Source of the DNA: Planctomycetota bacterium
GTDB lineage: Bacteria; Planctomycetota; UBA1135; UBA2386
Direction: 5' to 3'
Assembly (NCBI GenBank): GCA_016716265.1
Contig: JADJWQ010000001.1
Span: 1,240,001 to 1,304,000 of the forward strand
DNA: 64,000 nucleotides
The notes under the pieces are model-generated. The model had not been told where the DNA came from. It ran no database searches and saw only the letters and a list, made by a program, of their open reading frames with translations. A program made the position numbers and the translations under genes. Positions 26,985 to 34,781 of this stretch are shown one piece after another (positions within the stretch are counted from its first letter, which is position 1; every line of letters starts with the position of its first letter).

Positions 26985-28955
26985 ATGCATCGACTCGCCC
27001 TGCATCCGAGCGTCCCCGCGGCCCCCCTCGCCGCGCTGACGCTGGCCCTCACCCTGTCCGCGTTCGCGCCGCCGGCACTCGCCGGCGCGCAGACGCCGAG
27101 CCAGCAGGCCCAGAGCCGGACAGGCAACGGCGCAACGACGCCGCAGTCCGGCACGCGCGAGGGCGACGACGTCCCCGTGCTGCCGCGCTCGCTACTGCCG
27201 GTCCCCGGTGGCCGCCTCGATCTGGGCCTCGATTGCGACCAGCTGATCGCGATCGAGGCCTCGCTCTACCGCAGCCCGCAGCAGCAGCTCCGCGACATGA
27301 CGCGCCTGATGTCCGAACTGGGCATACGGCGCAACGTCGAGATCGCGCCCTATCTGATGTCGAAGCATCCGGTCACGAACGGCGAATACCACGTGTTCGT
27401 CGAGAGCACCGGACACCGCTTCCCCTTCCACTGGTGGAAGGACGGCCAGCCGCAGAACTACGAGGAGGCACTCCCGAAGGTGCGCGAGGCGTTCCCGAAC
27501 GCCGACGAGGCACCGATCCTCTATTGGCAGCAGAACTGGCGCGACCTGCCCTGGCAGATCCCCCAGGACGCCGAGAACCAGCCGGTCGTGTTCGTGTCTT
27601 GGAGCGATGCGGTCGCCTACGCGGCGTGGGCCGGCATGCGCCTGCCGACGGAGGCGGAGTGGGTGTTCGCCGCGCGCGGCGAGCAGCCCAAGGAGTTCCT
27701 GTGGGGTGATTCGGCGGACGCGATCCCGATCCCGCGCGGCGCGAAGCACGACCGCATGTGGGAGGTCGGCCACTGGGGCGACAAGGCTGCCGGCGCGTTC
27801 GGGCACCAGGACATGGTGCTCGGCGTCTGGGAGTGGACCGGCGACCTCGGCTTCTTCCCGCTGAGCGACGAGAAGACCTGGCGCGCCGAGCGCGACCGCC
27901 TGCTCCGCGACAAGCTGCTGCGCGACGAGAACGACCACGACGTGCAGGGCGTCCGCGCCTACTTCCCGCGCTGGGCGGGCGACAAGGTCGTGTGCAAGGG
28001 TGGCATGTACTCCAGCGTGCCGAAGTCGGACCTGCGCATCGGCACGCGTGCAGCGGTCGAGTCGATCCAGACGTTGGCGGCTCTCGGCTTCCGCGTCGCC
28101 AAGTCGCAACGCCCGGGCTTCGACTACGCCGAGTCCGGCCTCAAGGTCGACTACGACTGGTCCTACTTCGGTGGCGACATCCGCCCGAACCTGAAGGACC
28201 AGGTCGGCATCGAGCGCTACGTGCTCGCCGGTGAGGACCACGATCGGATCGCCGGCTACCACGCCGTGTCGTTCGTGCCGGTGAGCCACGCCACCGAGGA
28301 CACGAAGCTCAACCACGGCAAGCTCATGGAGCAGACGATCGAGGACAACCGACCGTTGATCCTCGGCACGCTGCTCGTGACGGACGAGCTGCGGACGCCC
28401 GCGGTCCCGCGCGGCACGTACACGCTGTGCTATCGCGCCAAGGGCTCGCCGGCGCAGCTCCAGCGCGCGGTCGCTGAGTGCAAGCGCGCCCTGAAGATCG
28501 CCGAGCGGAGCGGCGAGGCCCCGGCCGGCGAGGAGTGGCAGAAGGTGCTCAGCCGCTACGGCCTGACCGTCGACGACGTCAAGGCCGGCGACATCGACTA
28601 TGTCCGCCTCGGCCCAGGCGACCTGAAGTGCCCGATCGAACAGCACAGCTTCCTGCTCCGTGACAAGGAGGGGAACTACGTGGCCGTGTGGCCCGCGGCT
28701 GGTGCACTCGAGACCAAGGCGAAGTACCAGGACGGCGACGCCAGGATCACGGTCGAGCCGACCAAGGACGGCTTCGAGCGCGTGACCATCGAGTTCGGCG
28801 TGCCGGTCGACAACCGCGGGCAGAGCCGCGCCTACACGCAGACGCTCGTGCTCGAGATCCCCGCCGAGTGGGCGGGCAAGGGCACCTGGCGCCTGCCCGA
28901 AGTCGCCGCGCCCGGTGGCCGGAGCAACGGCGGCGGCGGCAGCGGCACCCGCTGA
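26985..28955 (+). CDS. Exported FGE-fold (SUMF1-like) protein with extra C-terminal domain
   Basis: A 656-residue exported protein. Signal peptide to about residue 36 (ALAGAQ), then a Gln/Thr-rich linker. Residues ~100-375 follow the formylglycine-generating-enzyme/C-type-lectin fold: PYLMSKHPVTNGEYHVF, QPVVFVSWSDAVAYAAWAGMRLPTEAEWVFAAR, MVLGVWEWTGD and VVCKGGMYSS with a final LGFRVAKSQR. The two cysteines that FGE uses for oxidation of sulfatases are not visible in the KGGMYSS segment, so it is unlikely to mature sulfatases. Residues ~380-656 form an unassigned region with DYDWSYFGGDI, a charged helix (RAVAECKRALKIAERSG) and strands; it ends in a Gly/Ser-rich tail. Substrate unknown; binding or a non-canonical enzyme are both possible. 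Confidence 0.75.
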   Translation: MHRLALHPSVPAAPLAALTLALTLSAFAPPALAGAQTPSQQAQSRTGNGATTPQSGTREGDDVPVLPRSLLPVPGGRLDLGLDCDQLIAIEASLYRSPQQQLRDMTRLMSELGIRRNVEIAPYLMSKHPVTNGEYHVFVESTGHRFPFHWWKDGQPQNYEEALPKVREAFPNADEAPILYWQQNWRDLPWQIPQDAENQPVVFVSWSDAVAYAAWAGMRLPTEAEWVFAARGEQPKEFLWGDSADAIPIPRGAKHDRMWEVGHWGDKAAGAFGHQDMVLGVWEWTGDLGFFPLSDEKTWRAERDRLLRDKLLRDENDHDVQGVRAYFPRWAGDKVVCKGGMYSSVPKSDLRIGTRAAVESIQTLAALGFRVAKSQRPGFDYAESGLKVDYDWSYFGGDIRPNLKDQVGIERYVLAGEDHDRIAGYHAVSFVPVSHATEDTKLNHGKLMEQTIEDNRPLILGTLLVTDELRTPAVPRGTYTLCYRAKGSPAQLQRAVAECKRALKIAERSGEAPAGEEWQKVLSRYGLTVDDVKAGDIDYVRLGPGDLKCPIEQHSFLLRDKEGNYVAVWPAAGALETKAKYQDGDARITVEPTKDGFERVTIEFGVPVDNRGQSRAYTQTLVLEIPAEWAGKGTWRLPEVAAPGGRSNGGGGSGTR

Positions 28956-29016
28956 CGCCGTCGGCGCGCGACCTGCGCGGGAACTCCGCTTCCCGCCGGC
29001 CACCCGCCCCGCGACG

Positions 29017-29568
29017 ATGCGCGCGATGGACTTCGAGCTCAACGACCGCGCCCGCGAGGCGTTCTCGCGGCAGGACTACGCGCCCGCCCCCCGGATCGAC
29101 GGCATCCAGGTCGTCGAGCTGACCCGCTTCCACGACGACGGCGGGTCGATCACCGAGCTCGGCCGCTTCGCGTCCGGGCTCCATGCGCAGCTCGAGGGGT
29201 TCGAAGCCCGGCAGATCAACTTCAGCGAGGTCGAGCCCGGCGCCATCAAGGCCTACCACATGCACTCGCGGCAGACCGACGTGTGGTTCGTGCCGCCGAC
29301 CGACAAGCTGCTGGTCGTGCTGCACGATTGCCGCGCCGGGTCGCCGACCGAGAACGTCACGATGCGCCTCGTGCTCGGCGACGGCCGCAGTCGGCTGCTG
29401 CGCATCCCGCCCGGCGTCGCGCACGGCTGCCGCAATCTGCGCGGCGAGGTGGGCCGGCTCATCTACTTCGTCGACCTGCAGTTCTCCGCCGATCCGCAGA
29501 CGACCGACGAGGGTCGGCTGCCCTGGGACTTCCTCGGCCCGGACATCTGGGAAGTCGTGCGCGGCTGA
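29017..29568 (+). CDS. dTDP-4-dehydrorhamnose 3,5-epimerase-like (RmlC superfamily) protein
   Basis: A 183-residue cupin. Core: RQINFSEVEPGAIKAYHMHSRQTDVWFVPPTD, matching the RmlC pattern with the active-site His region and a QTD-W element, then LLVVLHDCRAGSPTENVTM and LRIPPGVAHGCRNL. RmlC epimerises C3 and C5 of dTDP-4-keto-6-deoxyglucose in L-rhamnose synthesis. The variant pattern (AYHMH instead of GLHYQ) places it in a related group whose substrate may be another nucleotide sugar. It converges with an RmlD-like gene ending 18 bases further on, which supports a role in deoxysugar synthesis. ATG at 29017 or 29026 would both fit. No signal peptide. Confidence 0.65.
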   Translation: MRAMDFELNDRAREAFSRQDYAPAPRIDGIQVVELTRFHDDGGSITELGRFASGLHAQLEGFEARQINFSEVEPGAIKAYHMHSRQTDVWFVPPTDKLLVVLHDCRAGSPTENVTMRLVLGDGRSRLLRIPPGVAHGCRNLRGEVGRLIYFVDLQFSADPQTTDEGRLPWDFLGPDIWEVVRG

Positions 29569-29586
29569 CGTCGCCGCAGGCCACCG

Positions 29587-30414
29587 TCACGACGCGCGCA
29601 GCATGTCGTCGAGCGCGCGCGCCAGAGCGACGTCGCTCCGCAGCGACACGTCCTTCGGTCGCGTCGGGTCGGTGGACCGCCCGGCCGTGAACCGCAGCGT
29701 GTCGAGCCCGTGCAGCGCACGGAAGCGCTCCGCCAACGCGAGTCTCGACACGCGTTCCGGGCCGGCGACGTGCAGCACGCGTGGACCGCGCGCGGCCGTG
29801 CCACGCGCGACGCCGAGCGCGACGTCGAGCAGCGCGTCGGCGGCGTCCTGGACGTGCAATGGCGTCCGGAACTCGTCCTCGAACAACGTCGGCGTGCGGC
29901 CATCCGCCGCGGCCGCGCGCAGCATGTCGGTCGCGCCGCGCCGGCCGTCGGAGCTCGGTCCGAACAGCAGCGGCACGCGGACCACCGTGCCCCGCGCCGC
30001 GAGCACTCCCAGCTCGCCGGCGCGCTTCGAGCGACCGTAGGCGCCGAGCGGCCGCGGCTCGTCGCCGCTGCCGTACGGCGCAGCCACGCCGTCGAACACG
30101 AGGTCGGTCGACACGTGGACGACCGGCACGCCGGTCGCGCAGAGCGCGGCGGTGAACTCCCCATTGCGCCGCGTCGCCGCGACGGGATCCTGATCGCAGT
30201 CGCCCATCCGCGCCATCGCCGCCGCATGCAGCACGACGTCACAGCCCGCGCGCCCGACCAGCGCAGCCGCACCGCGGACGTCGTCGAGATCGAGCGGCAG
30301 CTCGGCGCCGCTGCGGGCAGCGCAGCGGACATCGATGCCGCGCGCCACCGCACGCGCGACGAGATGGTGGCCGAGGTAGCCGGAGGTCCCGGTGACGAGC
30401 AGGCGCGGCGGCAT
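29587..30414 (-). CDS. dTDP-4-dehydrorhamnose reductase-like (RmlD family) protein
   Basis: A 275-residue extended SDR. N-terminal NAD(P)-binding loop LLVTGTSGYLGHHL, the LHAAAMARMGDCDQDP segment typical of RmlD (usually NAAAYTAVDxAE), VVHVSTDLVFDG, and the catalytic YGRSK Tyr-Lys pair. The last part has TPLHVQDAADALLDV and a C-terminal HVAGPERVSRLALAERF. RmlD reduces dTDP-4-keto-L-rhamnose to dTDP-L-rhamnose. ATG at 30414 is the only start consistent with the family; the open frame extends far upstream across the neighbouring gene by chance. It lies tail to tail with the RmlC-like gene and head to head with the diacylglycerol kinase-like gene. Confidence 0.8.
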   Translation of the reverse strand: MPPRLLVTGTSGYLGHHLVARAVARGIDVRCAARSGAELPLDLDDVRGAAALVGRAGCDVVLHAAAMARMGDCDQDPVAATRRNGEFTAALCATGVPVVHVSTDLVFDGVAAPYGSGDEPRPLGAYGRSKRAGELGVLAARGTVVRVPLLFGPSSDGRRGATDMLRAAAADGRTPTLFEDEFRTPLHVQDAADALLDVALGVARGTAARGPRVLHVAGPERVSRLALAERFRALHGLDTLRFTAGRSTDPTRPKDVSLRSDVALARALDDMLRAS

Positions 30415-30471
30415 CGTGCGGAGCCTCGCGGATCGGAGGCGGCGGGGCAACCGTCGGACGCCGCCCTGCGC

Positions 30472-31392
30472 GTGCTGGTGCTGGCGAATCCGATCTCGGG
30501 GCGCGGGCGCGGCCGGCGGCGCGCGGCGGCGCTCGCGCGGGTGCTGTCGCACGCCGGCTGTGCGGCCGAGGTCGCGCTGTCGGAGAGCCGCGCCGACCTC
30601 GTTCGGTTGGCTGGCCGCGCGACCGCGGCGGACTTCGATGCCGTCGCGGTCATCGGCGGCGACGGCACGCTGCGAACGGTCCTCGCCGGGCTCCCCGAGG
30701 CGCACCCGCCGCTGGCGCTGGTCGCGTGCGGCACCGCGAATTCGCTGGCGCGCGAGCTCCGGCTGCCGCGCGCGCCGCGCGCGGTGGTGCGGATGATCGT
30801 CGCGCGTCGCGGCCTGCGTCTCGCGACCGGCGTGGTCCGGATCGACGGCGGCGCGGCCGAGCGCTTCGCCTGCTTCGCCGGCGCCGGACTCGACGCGGCG
30901 ATGGTCGCAGAGCTGGAGCGGCGCCGCCGCGGTGCGTTGCCGGGTCGGCTCGGCTGGCTGCGACCGGTCCTGCGCATCGCGCGGCGGCTGCCGCGCACCC
31001 GACTGGCGGCACGCGTCGGTGGGTCGGCGGCGACCCGAGGAGATCTCGGCGAGGTGCTGGCGACCAGGATCCGCAACTACGGCTCCGCGTTCAGGCTGCC
31101 GGCCGCGGTCGACCCGCGCGCCGACGCGCTGTTCGCGCTGACCTTCGCGCAGCGCACGCGCGCGGCCTGGCTGCGGGTCGCACTCGCAGGCTGGCTGCGC
31201 GGCCTGGACCCCGCGCGCGGCCACTGCACCTGCGAGGCTGCCCGCACGCTGACCGTCGTCGCGCCCGAGCCGGTGCCCGTCCAGGCCGACGGCGACCTCG
31301 TCGGCCGCGGTCGCCACATCGAGATCGAGCTGGCCGACCAGCGCCTGGCGCTGCTGGTCCCTGGTCAACTCCCGGGTGCGGCGCCCCTATGA
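30472..31392 (+). CDS. Diacylglycerol/lipid kinase family protein
   Basis: A cytoplasmic lipid kinase of about 306 residues. Start: LVLANPISGRGRGRR, the usual first strand and glycine-rich loop, then DFDAVAVIGGDGTLRTVLAG with the GGDGT nucleotide-binding motif and LVACGTANSLARELRLP (the GTxNxLAR motif). The C-terminal half is the DAGK accessory beta-sandwich with VQADGDLVG near the end. Such enzymes phosphorylate diacylglycerol, sphingoid bases or undecaprenol. The start is uncertain: GTG at 30472 is used; CTG at 30466 or an ATG at 30364 (overlapping the divergent gene) are alternatives, none with a convincing ribosome site. KdsA follows after 7 bases, suggesting an envelope-related operon. 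Confidence 0.83.
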   Translation: MLVLANPISGRGRGRRRAAALARVLSHAGCAAEVALSESRADLVRLAGRATAADFDAVAVIGGDGTLRTVLAGLPEAHPPLALVACGTANSLARELRLPRAPRAVVRMIVARRGLRLATGVVRIDGGAAERFACFAGAGLDAAMVAELERRRRGALPGRLGWLRPVLRIARRLPRTRLAARVGGSAATRGDLGEVLATRIRNYGSAFRLPAAVDPRADALFALTFAQRTRAAWLRVALAGWLRGLDPARGHCTCEAARTLTVVAPEPVPVQADGDLVGRGRHIEIELADQRLALLVPGQLPGAAPL

Positions 31393-31399
31393 TCGCACC

Positions 31400-32233
31400 G
31401 TGAACCCTGCCGCGACCCGTCCCGTCGACGTCGGCCCGGTCCGCTTCGGCGGCGGCGCCCGCATCCCGCTGATCGCCGGGCCCTGCGTGATCGAGAGCCG
31501 CGAGCATGCGCTGCGCCACGCCGAGGCGCTCGCCCGGATCTGCCGCGATGCCGGGCGGCCGTTGGTGTTCAAGAGCAGCTACGACAAGGCGAACCGCACG
31601 TCGCTCGACAGCTTCCGCGGCGTGTCGCTCGACGACGGGCTCGCGATCCTCGCGGCAGCGCGCGATGCGACCGGCGCGCCGGTGCTGACCGACGTGCACT
31701 CCCCCGAGCAGGCGCGCGCCGCCGGCGAGGTCGTCGACGTGCTGCAGGTGCCTGCCTTCCTGTGTCGCCAGACCGACCTGCTGCTCGCGTGTGGCGCCAC
31801 CGGCCGCGCCGTGAACGTCAAGAAGGGTCAGTTCCTCGCACCGGAGGACGTCGAGCACCCGCTCGCGAAGGTCCGCTCGACCGGCAACGACCGCGTGCTG
31901 ATCACCGAGCGCGGCGCGACCTTCGGCTACCGCACGCTGGTCGTCGACTTCGCCGGCTTCCCGACGATGCGCGCGTTCGGCCAGCCGCTCGTGTTCGACG
32001 CGACGCACTCGGTGCAGCGCCCGAGCGGCGCCGGCGGCCGCTCCGGCGGCGACCGCACGAAGGTCCCGTTCCTGGCGCGCGCCGCGGTCGCCTGCGGCGT
32101 CGACGGGCTGTTCATGGAGGTCCACGAGGACCCCGACCGCGCGCCGAGCGACGGCCCCAACATGATCCCGCTCGCCGAGCTGGCGGCCCTGCTCGACGAG
32201 CTGCGCCGGATCGAGGACGCGCTGTGGGCGTGA
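31400..32233 (+). CDS. kdsA: 3-deoxy-D-manno-octulosonate 8-phosphate synthase
   Basis: A 277-residue TIM-barrel aldolase condensing phosphoenolpyruvate with arabinose-5-phosphate to Kdo8P, the first step to the Kdo of lipopolysaccharide. Family landmarks: LIAGPCVIES, FKSSYDKANRTS, LTDVHSPEQA, LQVPAFLCRQTDLL, VNVKKGQFLAPED, TERGATFGY, VFDATHSVQRP and FMEVHEDPDRAPSDGPNM. The GTG at 31400 is preferred, 7 bases after the kinase stop; a GTG at 31376 would add eight residues and overlap the upstream gene. No N-terminal cysteine-type metal pattern beyond the family Cys in AGPC is assessed. The gene implies an LPS-type outer membrane in this organism. The Ser/Thr kinase gene starts 15 bases downstream. 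Confidence 0.95.
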   Translation: MNPAATRPVDVGPVRFGGGARIPLIAGPCVIESREHALRHAEALARICRDAGRPLVFKSSYDKANRTSLDSFRGVSLDDGLAILAAARDATGAPVLTDVHSPEQARAAGEVVDVLQVPAFLCRQTDLLLACGATGRAVNVKKGQFLAPEDVEHPLAKVRSTGNDRVLITERGATFGYRTLVVDFAGFPTMRAFGQPLVFDATHSVQRPSGAGGRSGGDRTKVPFLARAAVACGVDGLFMEVHEDPDRAPSDGPNMIPLAELAALLDELRRIEDALWA

Positions 32234-32248
32234 CGCGGAGGCCCGGCC

Positions 32249-34090
32249 TTGTCGCAGCACGGTGAGCCCGTCGCACCCGACTTCGGACACCGCTCCGAGT
32301 TCTACACGTTCGCGCCACAGACGCTCGAGAAGGTCCTCGCCGACTTCGAGCTCGTTCGCGAGGTCGGCAAGGGCTCGATGGGCATCGTCTACGAGGCGCG
32401 GCGCCGGAGCGACGCCGAGCGCGTCGCGATCAAGGTGCTGCCGCCGAGCCTGACGCTGACCGAGCGGGCGCTGGCACGCTTCCTGCGCGAGGCCGAGCTG
32501 ATGCGCAAGGTCGAGCACCGCGGCATCGCGCGCGTGCACGAGCATGGCCGCCAGGACCGGCTGTCGTACTTCGTGATGGACTTCGTCGAGGGCGTCAACC
32601 TCGACGAGCGATTGCGCATCGGCCCATTGCCGGTCCGCCAGGCGGCCGACGTCGCATTGCAGGCCGCGCGCGCACTGCACTTCGCGCACGAGCGCGGCAT
32701 CGTGCATCGCGACGTCAAGCCGGCCAATCTGATCCTGCGCGAGGACGGCTCGGTGGTGATCACCGACTTCGGCCTCGCGCGCGAGACCGGCACCGGCTCG
32801 ATGACCGAGAGCGGCGCGATCGTCGGCACGCCGATGTACATGGCGCCCGAGCAGGTGCTCGGCGAGCGAGCCGAGGTCGGTGCGCGCTCGGACGTCTACG
32901 GGCTCGGTGCAACGCTGTACACGCTGCTCGCCGGCCGGCCGCCGTACGACGGCCCGACCGCGCAGAGCGTGCTGAAGCAGGTCCTCGACTCGGCGCCGCC
33001 GCGGCTGCGTCGGCATCGGGCGGAGGTTCCGCGTGCGCTCGAGGCGATCGTGTTCCAGGCGATGGAGCGGCGCCCGGAGCTCCGCTACGGCTCGTGTGCG
33101 GAGCTCGCCGACGATCTGGAGCGCTTCCTGGCCGACGGCCACGTCCTGGCACGGATGCCCGGGCCCGCCGGCCGCGCATGGCGCCGCGCGGCCGAGCGGC
33201 CCCTGCTGACGACCCTCGTCGTGCTGTCGGTCGCACTCGCGGTCGGCGCGGCCGCGCTGTGGAGCGAGCGGCGGCAGCAGCGTCTGCAGGCCGAGCTCGC
33301 TGGCGCGGAGCGCCTGCTCGCCGAGGCGTCCGGCGGCCGCGACGAGCTGGGCCGCACGCTGCCGGCCGAGGAGCGCCAGCAGCTCCTGTTCCAGGCGGTC
33401 GCGGCCGCGTCGCAGGTCATCGTGCGCGACAGCGGCTTCGCGCGCGCGTGGTTCGTGCGCGCGAAGGCGCGGCACCTGCTGCGCGAGCACCGCGCCGCGA
33501 TCGCCGACCTCGACGCCGCCGAGCGCGCGTACGGCAGCGCGACCCCCGACCTCCTGCTGTGGCGCATCGATGCCCTGAGCCGCCTCGGCGACGCCGAGTC
33601 GCGCAAGGCATTGCGCCGCGACCTGTTCGCATTGCTCGACGTCGACCCCGGCCGCCACAGCCGCTGCATCGTCGCCGGCCACCTGCTCGACATCGCGCAG
33701 GCCCAAGCCTTCGAGGAGCGCCGCGAGGTGCTCGACTCGGTCGCTCGGATCGTCAGCCCGCTGCCACCCGACGGCGCACACGAGATGGTCATCCGCGCGC
33801 GCCTCGCCGAGCTCCGCGGCGAGCTAGGCTCGGCGGTCGAGACGATCCGCGCCGCGATCGACCGCTTCCCCGGCGACCTCGTCGTGCAGACCGCCGCCGC
33901 CGTCATGTTCCAGCGCCTCGGCTTCGACGCCGAAGGCGAGCTCGCCGCCGCCCGCGCCCGCATGATCGACCCCGCCTTCGCGCCCGCCGGCACGACCGAG
34001 GAGCCGAGCGACATCGACGTCGGCGAGATGGAGGGCTTCCTGCAGAGCCTCGAATCGCTGATGCACAACCTCGACGGCGAGCGGCGCTGA
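32249..34090 (+). CDS. Membrane-bound Hanks-type Ser/Thr protein kinase with TPR-like sensor
   Basis: A 613-residue kinase. The catalytic domain covers residues ~33-300: glycine loop VGKGSMGIVYEA, VAIK with Lys62, HRDVKPAN with catalytic Asp155, TDFGLAR with Asp173, GTPMYMAPEQ and SDVYGLGATLYTLLAGRPPYDG. A juxtamembrane Arg-rich linker and one membrane helix (LLTTLVVLSVALAVGAAALW, about 320-340) lead to an external, TPR-like helical domain (FARAWFVRAKARHLL, DLDAAERAYG and similar). The start is a TTG at 32249 preceded by GCGGAGG at good spacing; no other start fits. Signals sensed and substrates are unknown. Placed 15 bases after kdsA, so a shared transcript is likely. Confidence 0.93.
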   Translation: MSQHGEPVAPDFGHRSEFYTFAPQTLEKVLADFELVREVGKGSMGIVYEARRRSDAERVAIKVLPPSLTLTERALARFLREAELMRKVEHRGIARVHEHGRQDRLSYFVMDFVEGVNLDERLRIGPLPVRQAADVALQAARALHFAHERGIVHRDVKPANLILREDGSVVITDFGLARETGTGSMTESGAIVGTPMYMAPEQVLGERAEVGARSDVYGLGATLYTLLAGRPPYDGPTAQSVLKQVLDSAPPRLRRHRAEVPRALEAIVFQAMERRPELRYGSCAELADDLERFLADGHVLARMPGPAGRAWRRAAERPLLTTLVVLSVALAVGAAALWSERRQQRLQAELAGAERLLAEASGGRDELGRTLPAEERQQLLFQAVAAASQVIVRDSGFARAWFVRAKARHLLREHRAAIADLDAAERAYGSATPDLLLWRIDALSRLGDAESRKALRRDLFALLDVDPGRHSRCIVAGHLLDIAQAQAFEERREVLDSVARIVSPLPPDGAHEMVIRARLAELRGELGSAVETIRAAIDRFPGDLVVQTAAAVMFQRLGFDAEGELAAARARMIDPAFAPAGTTEEPSDIDVGEMEGFLQSLESLMHNLDGERR

Positions 34091-34136
34091 GCGACGGCCA
34101 CGCTGGTCGCGCCGTCGCGAGATGGAGCCGATCCGG

Positions 34137-34751
34137 ATGTCCGACCGCACGCGACACTGGGAGCTGATCTATCGCGACCGCTCGCCCGAGCGACTGGGCT
34201 GGTTCGAGCCCGAGCCCTCGCATTCCCTCGCGCTGATCGCCGCGACCGGTGTCGGGCCCGGCGAGCCGATCCTCGACGTCGGCGCCGGTGCCGCGCGACT
34301 CGTCGAGCACCTGCTCGACCGTGGCTACACCGACCTGACGGCGCTCGACCTCGTCGCAATGGCACTCGACAGCGCGCGCGCCCGGCTCGGCCCCCGCGCG
34401 GAGCGGATCACCTGGCTCGTCGACGACGTGACCCGGGTCGATCTCGGCCGCCGCTTCGCGGTCTGGCACGACCGCGCCGTGTTCCACTTCCTGACCGACG
34501 CCGCCGACCGCGCGCGCTACGTCGCCGCGCTGCGCTCCGCACTCCTGCCCCACGGCCACGTGATCCTCGCGACCTTCGCACCGGACGGCCCGGCGAGCTG
34601 CAGCGGCCTGCCAGTCCAGCGCTACGACGGCCCAACGCTCGTCACGGCGCTCGGACCCGGATTCGTCCTGCGCGAGGAGCGCCGCGTCGTGCACAGGACG
34701 CCGCATGGCGGCGAGCAGCGGTTCTGCTACGCGAGGTTGCAGGGGCCCTGA
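34137..34751 (+). CDS. Class I SAM-dependent methyltransferase
   Basis: A 204-residue methyltransferase. HWELIYRDRSPERLGWFEPEP is a typical N-terminal helix; the SAM loop is ILDVGAGAARLVEHLL (motif I), followed by TALDLVAMAL (acidic motif), DDVTRVDLG (motif II) and VWHDRAVFHFL (motif III). The C-terminus has GHVILATFAPDGP and a Cys-containing end. The profile resembles thiopurine/tellurite (TehB-like) or trans-aconitate methyltransferases, but the substrate cannot be fixed. An ATG at 34122 would add five residues; the ATG at 34137 is preferred because a GGAG lies about nine bases upstream. It converges with the serine hydrolase gene 30 bases further on. Confidence 0.82.
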   Translation: MSDRTRHWELIYRDRSPERLGWFEPEPSHSLALIAATGVGPGEPILDVGAGAARLVEHLLDRGYTDLTALDLVAMALDSARARLGPRAERITWLVDDVTRVDLGRRFAVWHDRAVFHFLTDAADRARYVAALRSALLPHGHVILATFAPDGPASCSGLPVQRYDGPTLVTALGPGFVLREERRVVHRTPHGGEQRFCYARLQGP

Positions 34752-34781
34752 CGGGCGGCCCCGCGCAACGGCGTGCCGCGC

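Noticed and set aside
31091..33781. Long minus-strand open frame opposite kdsA and the kinase gene
   Set aside because: It crosses two well-recognised genes in antisense, with low-complexity composition and no family match.
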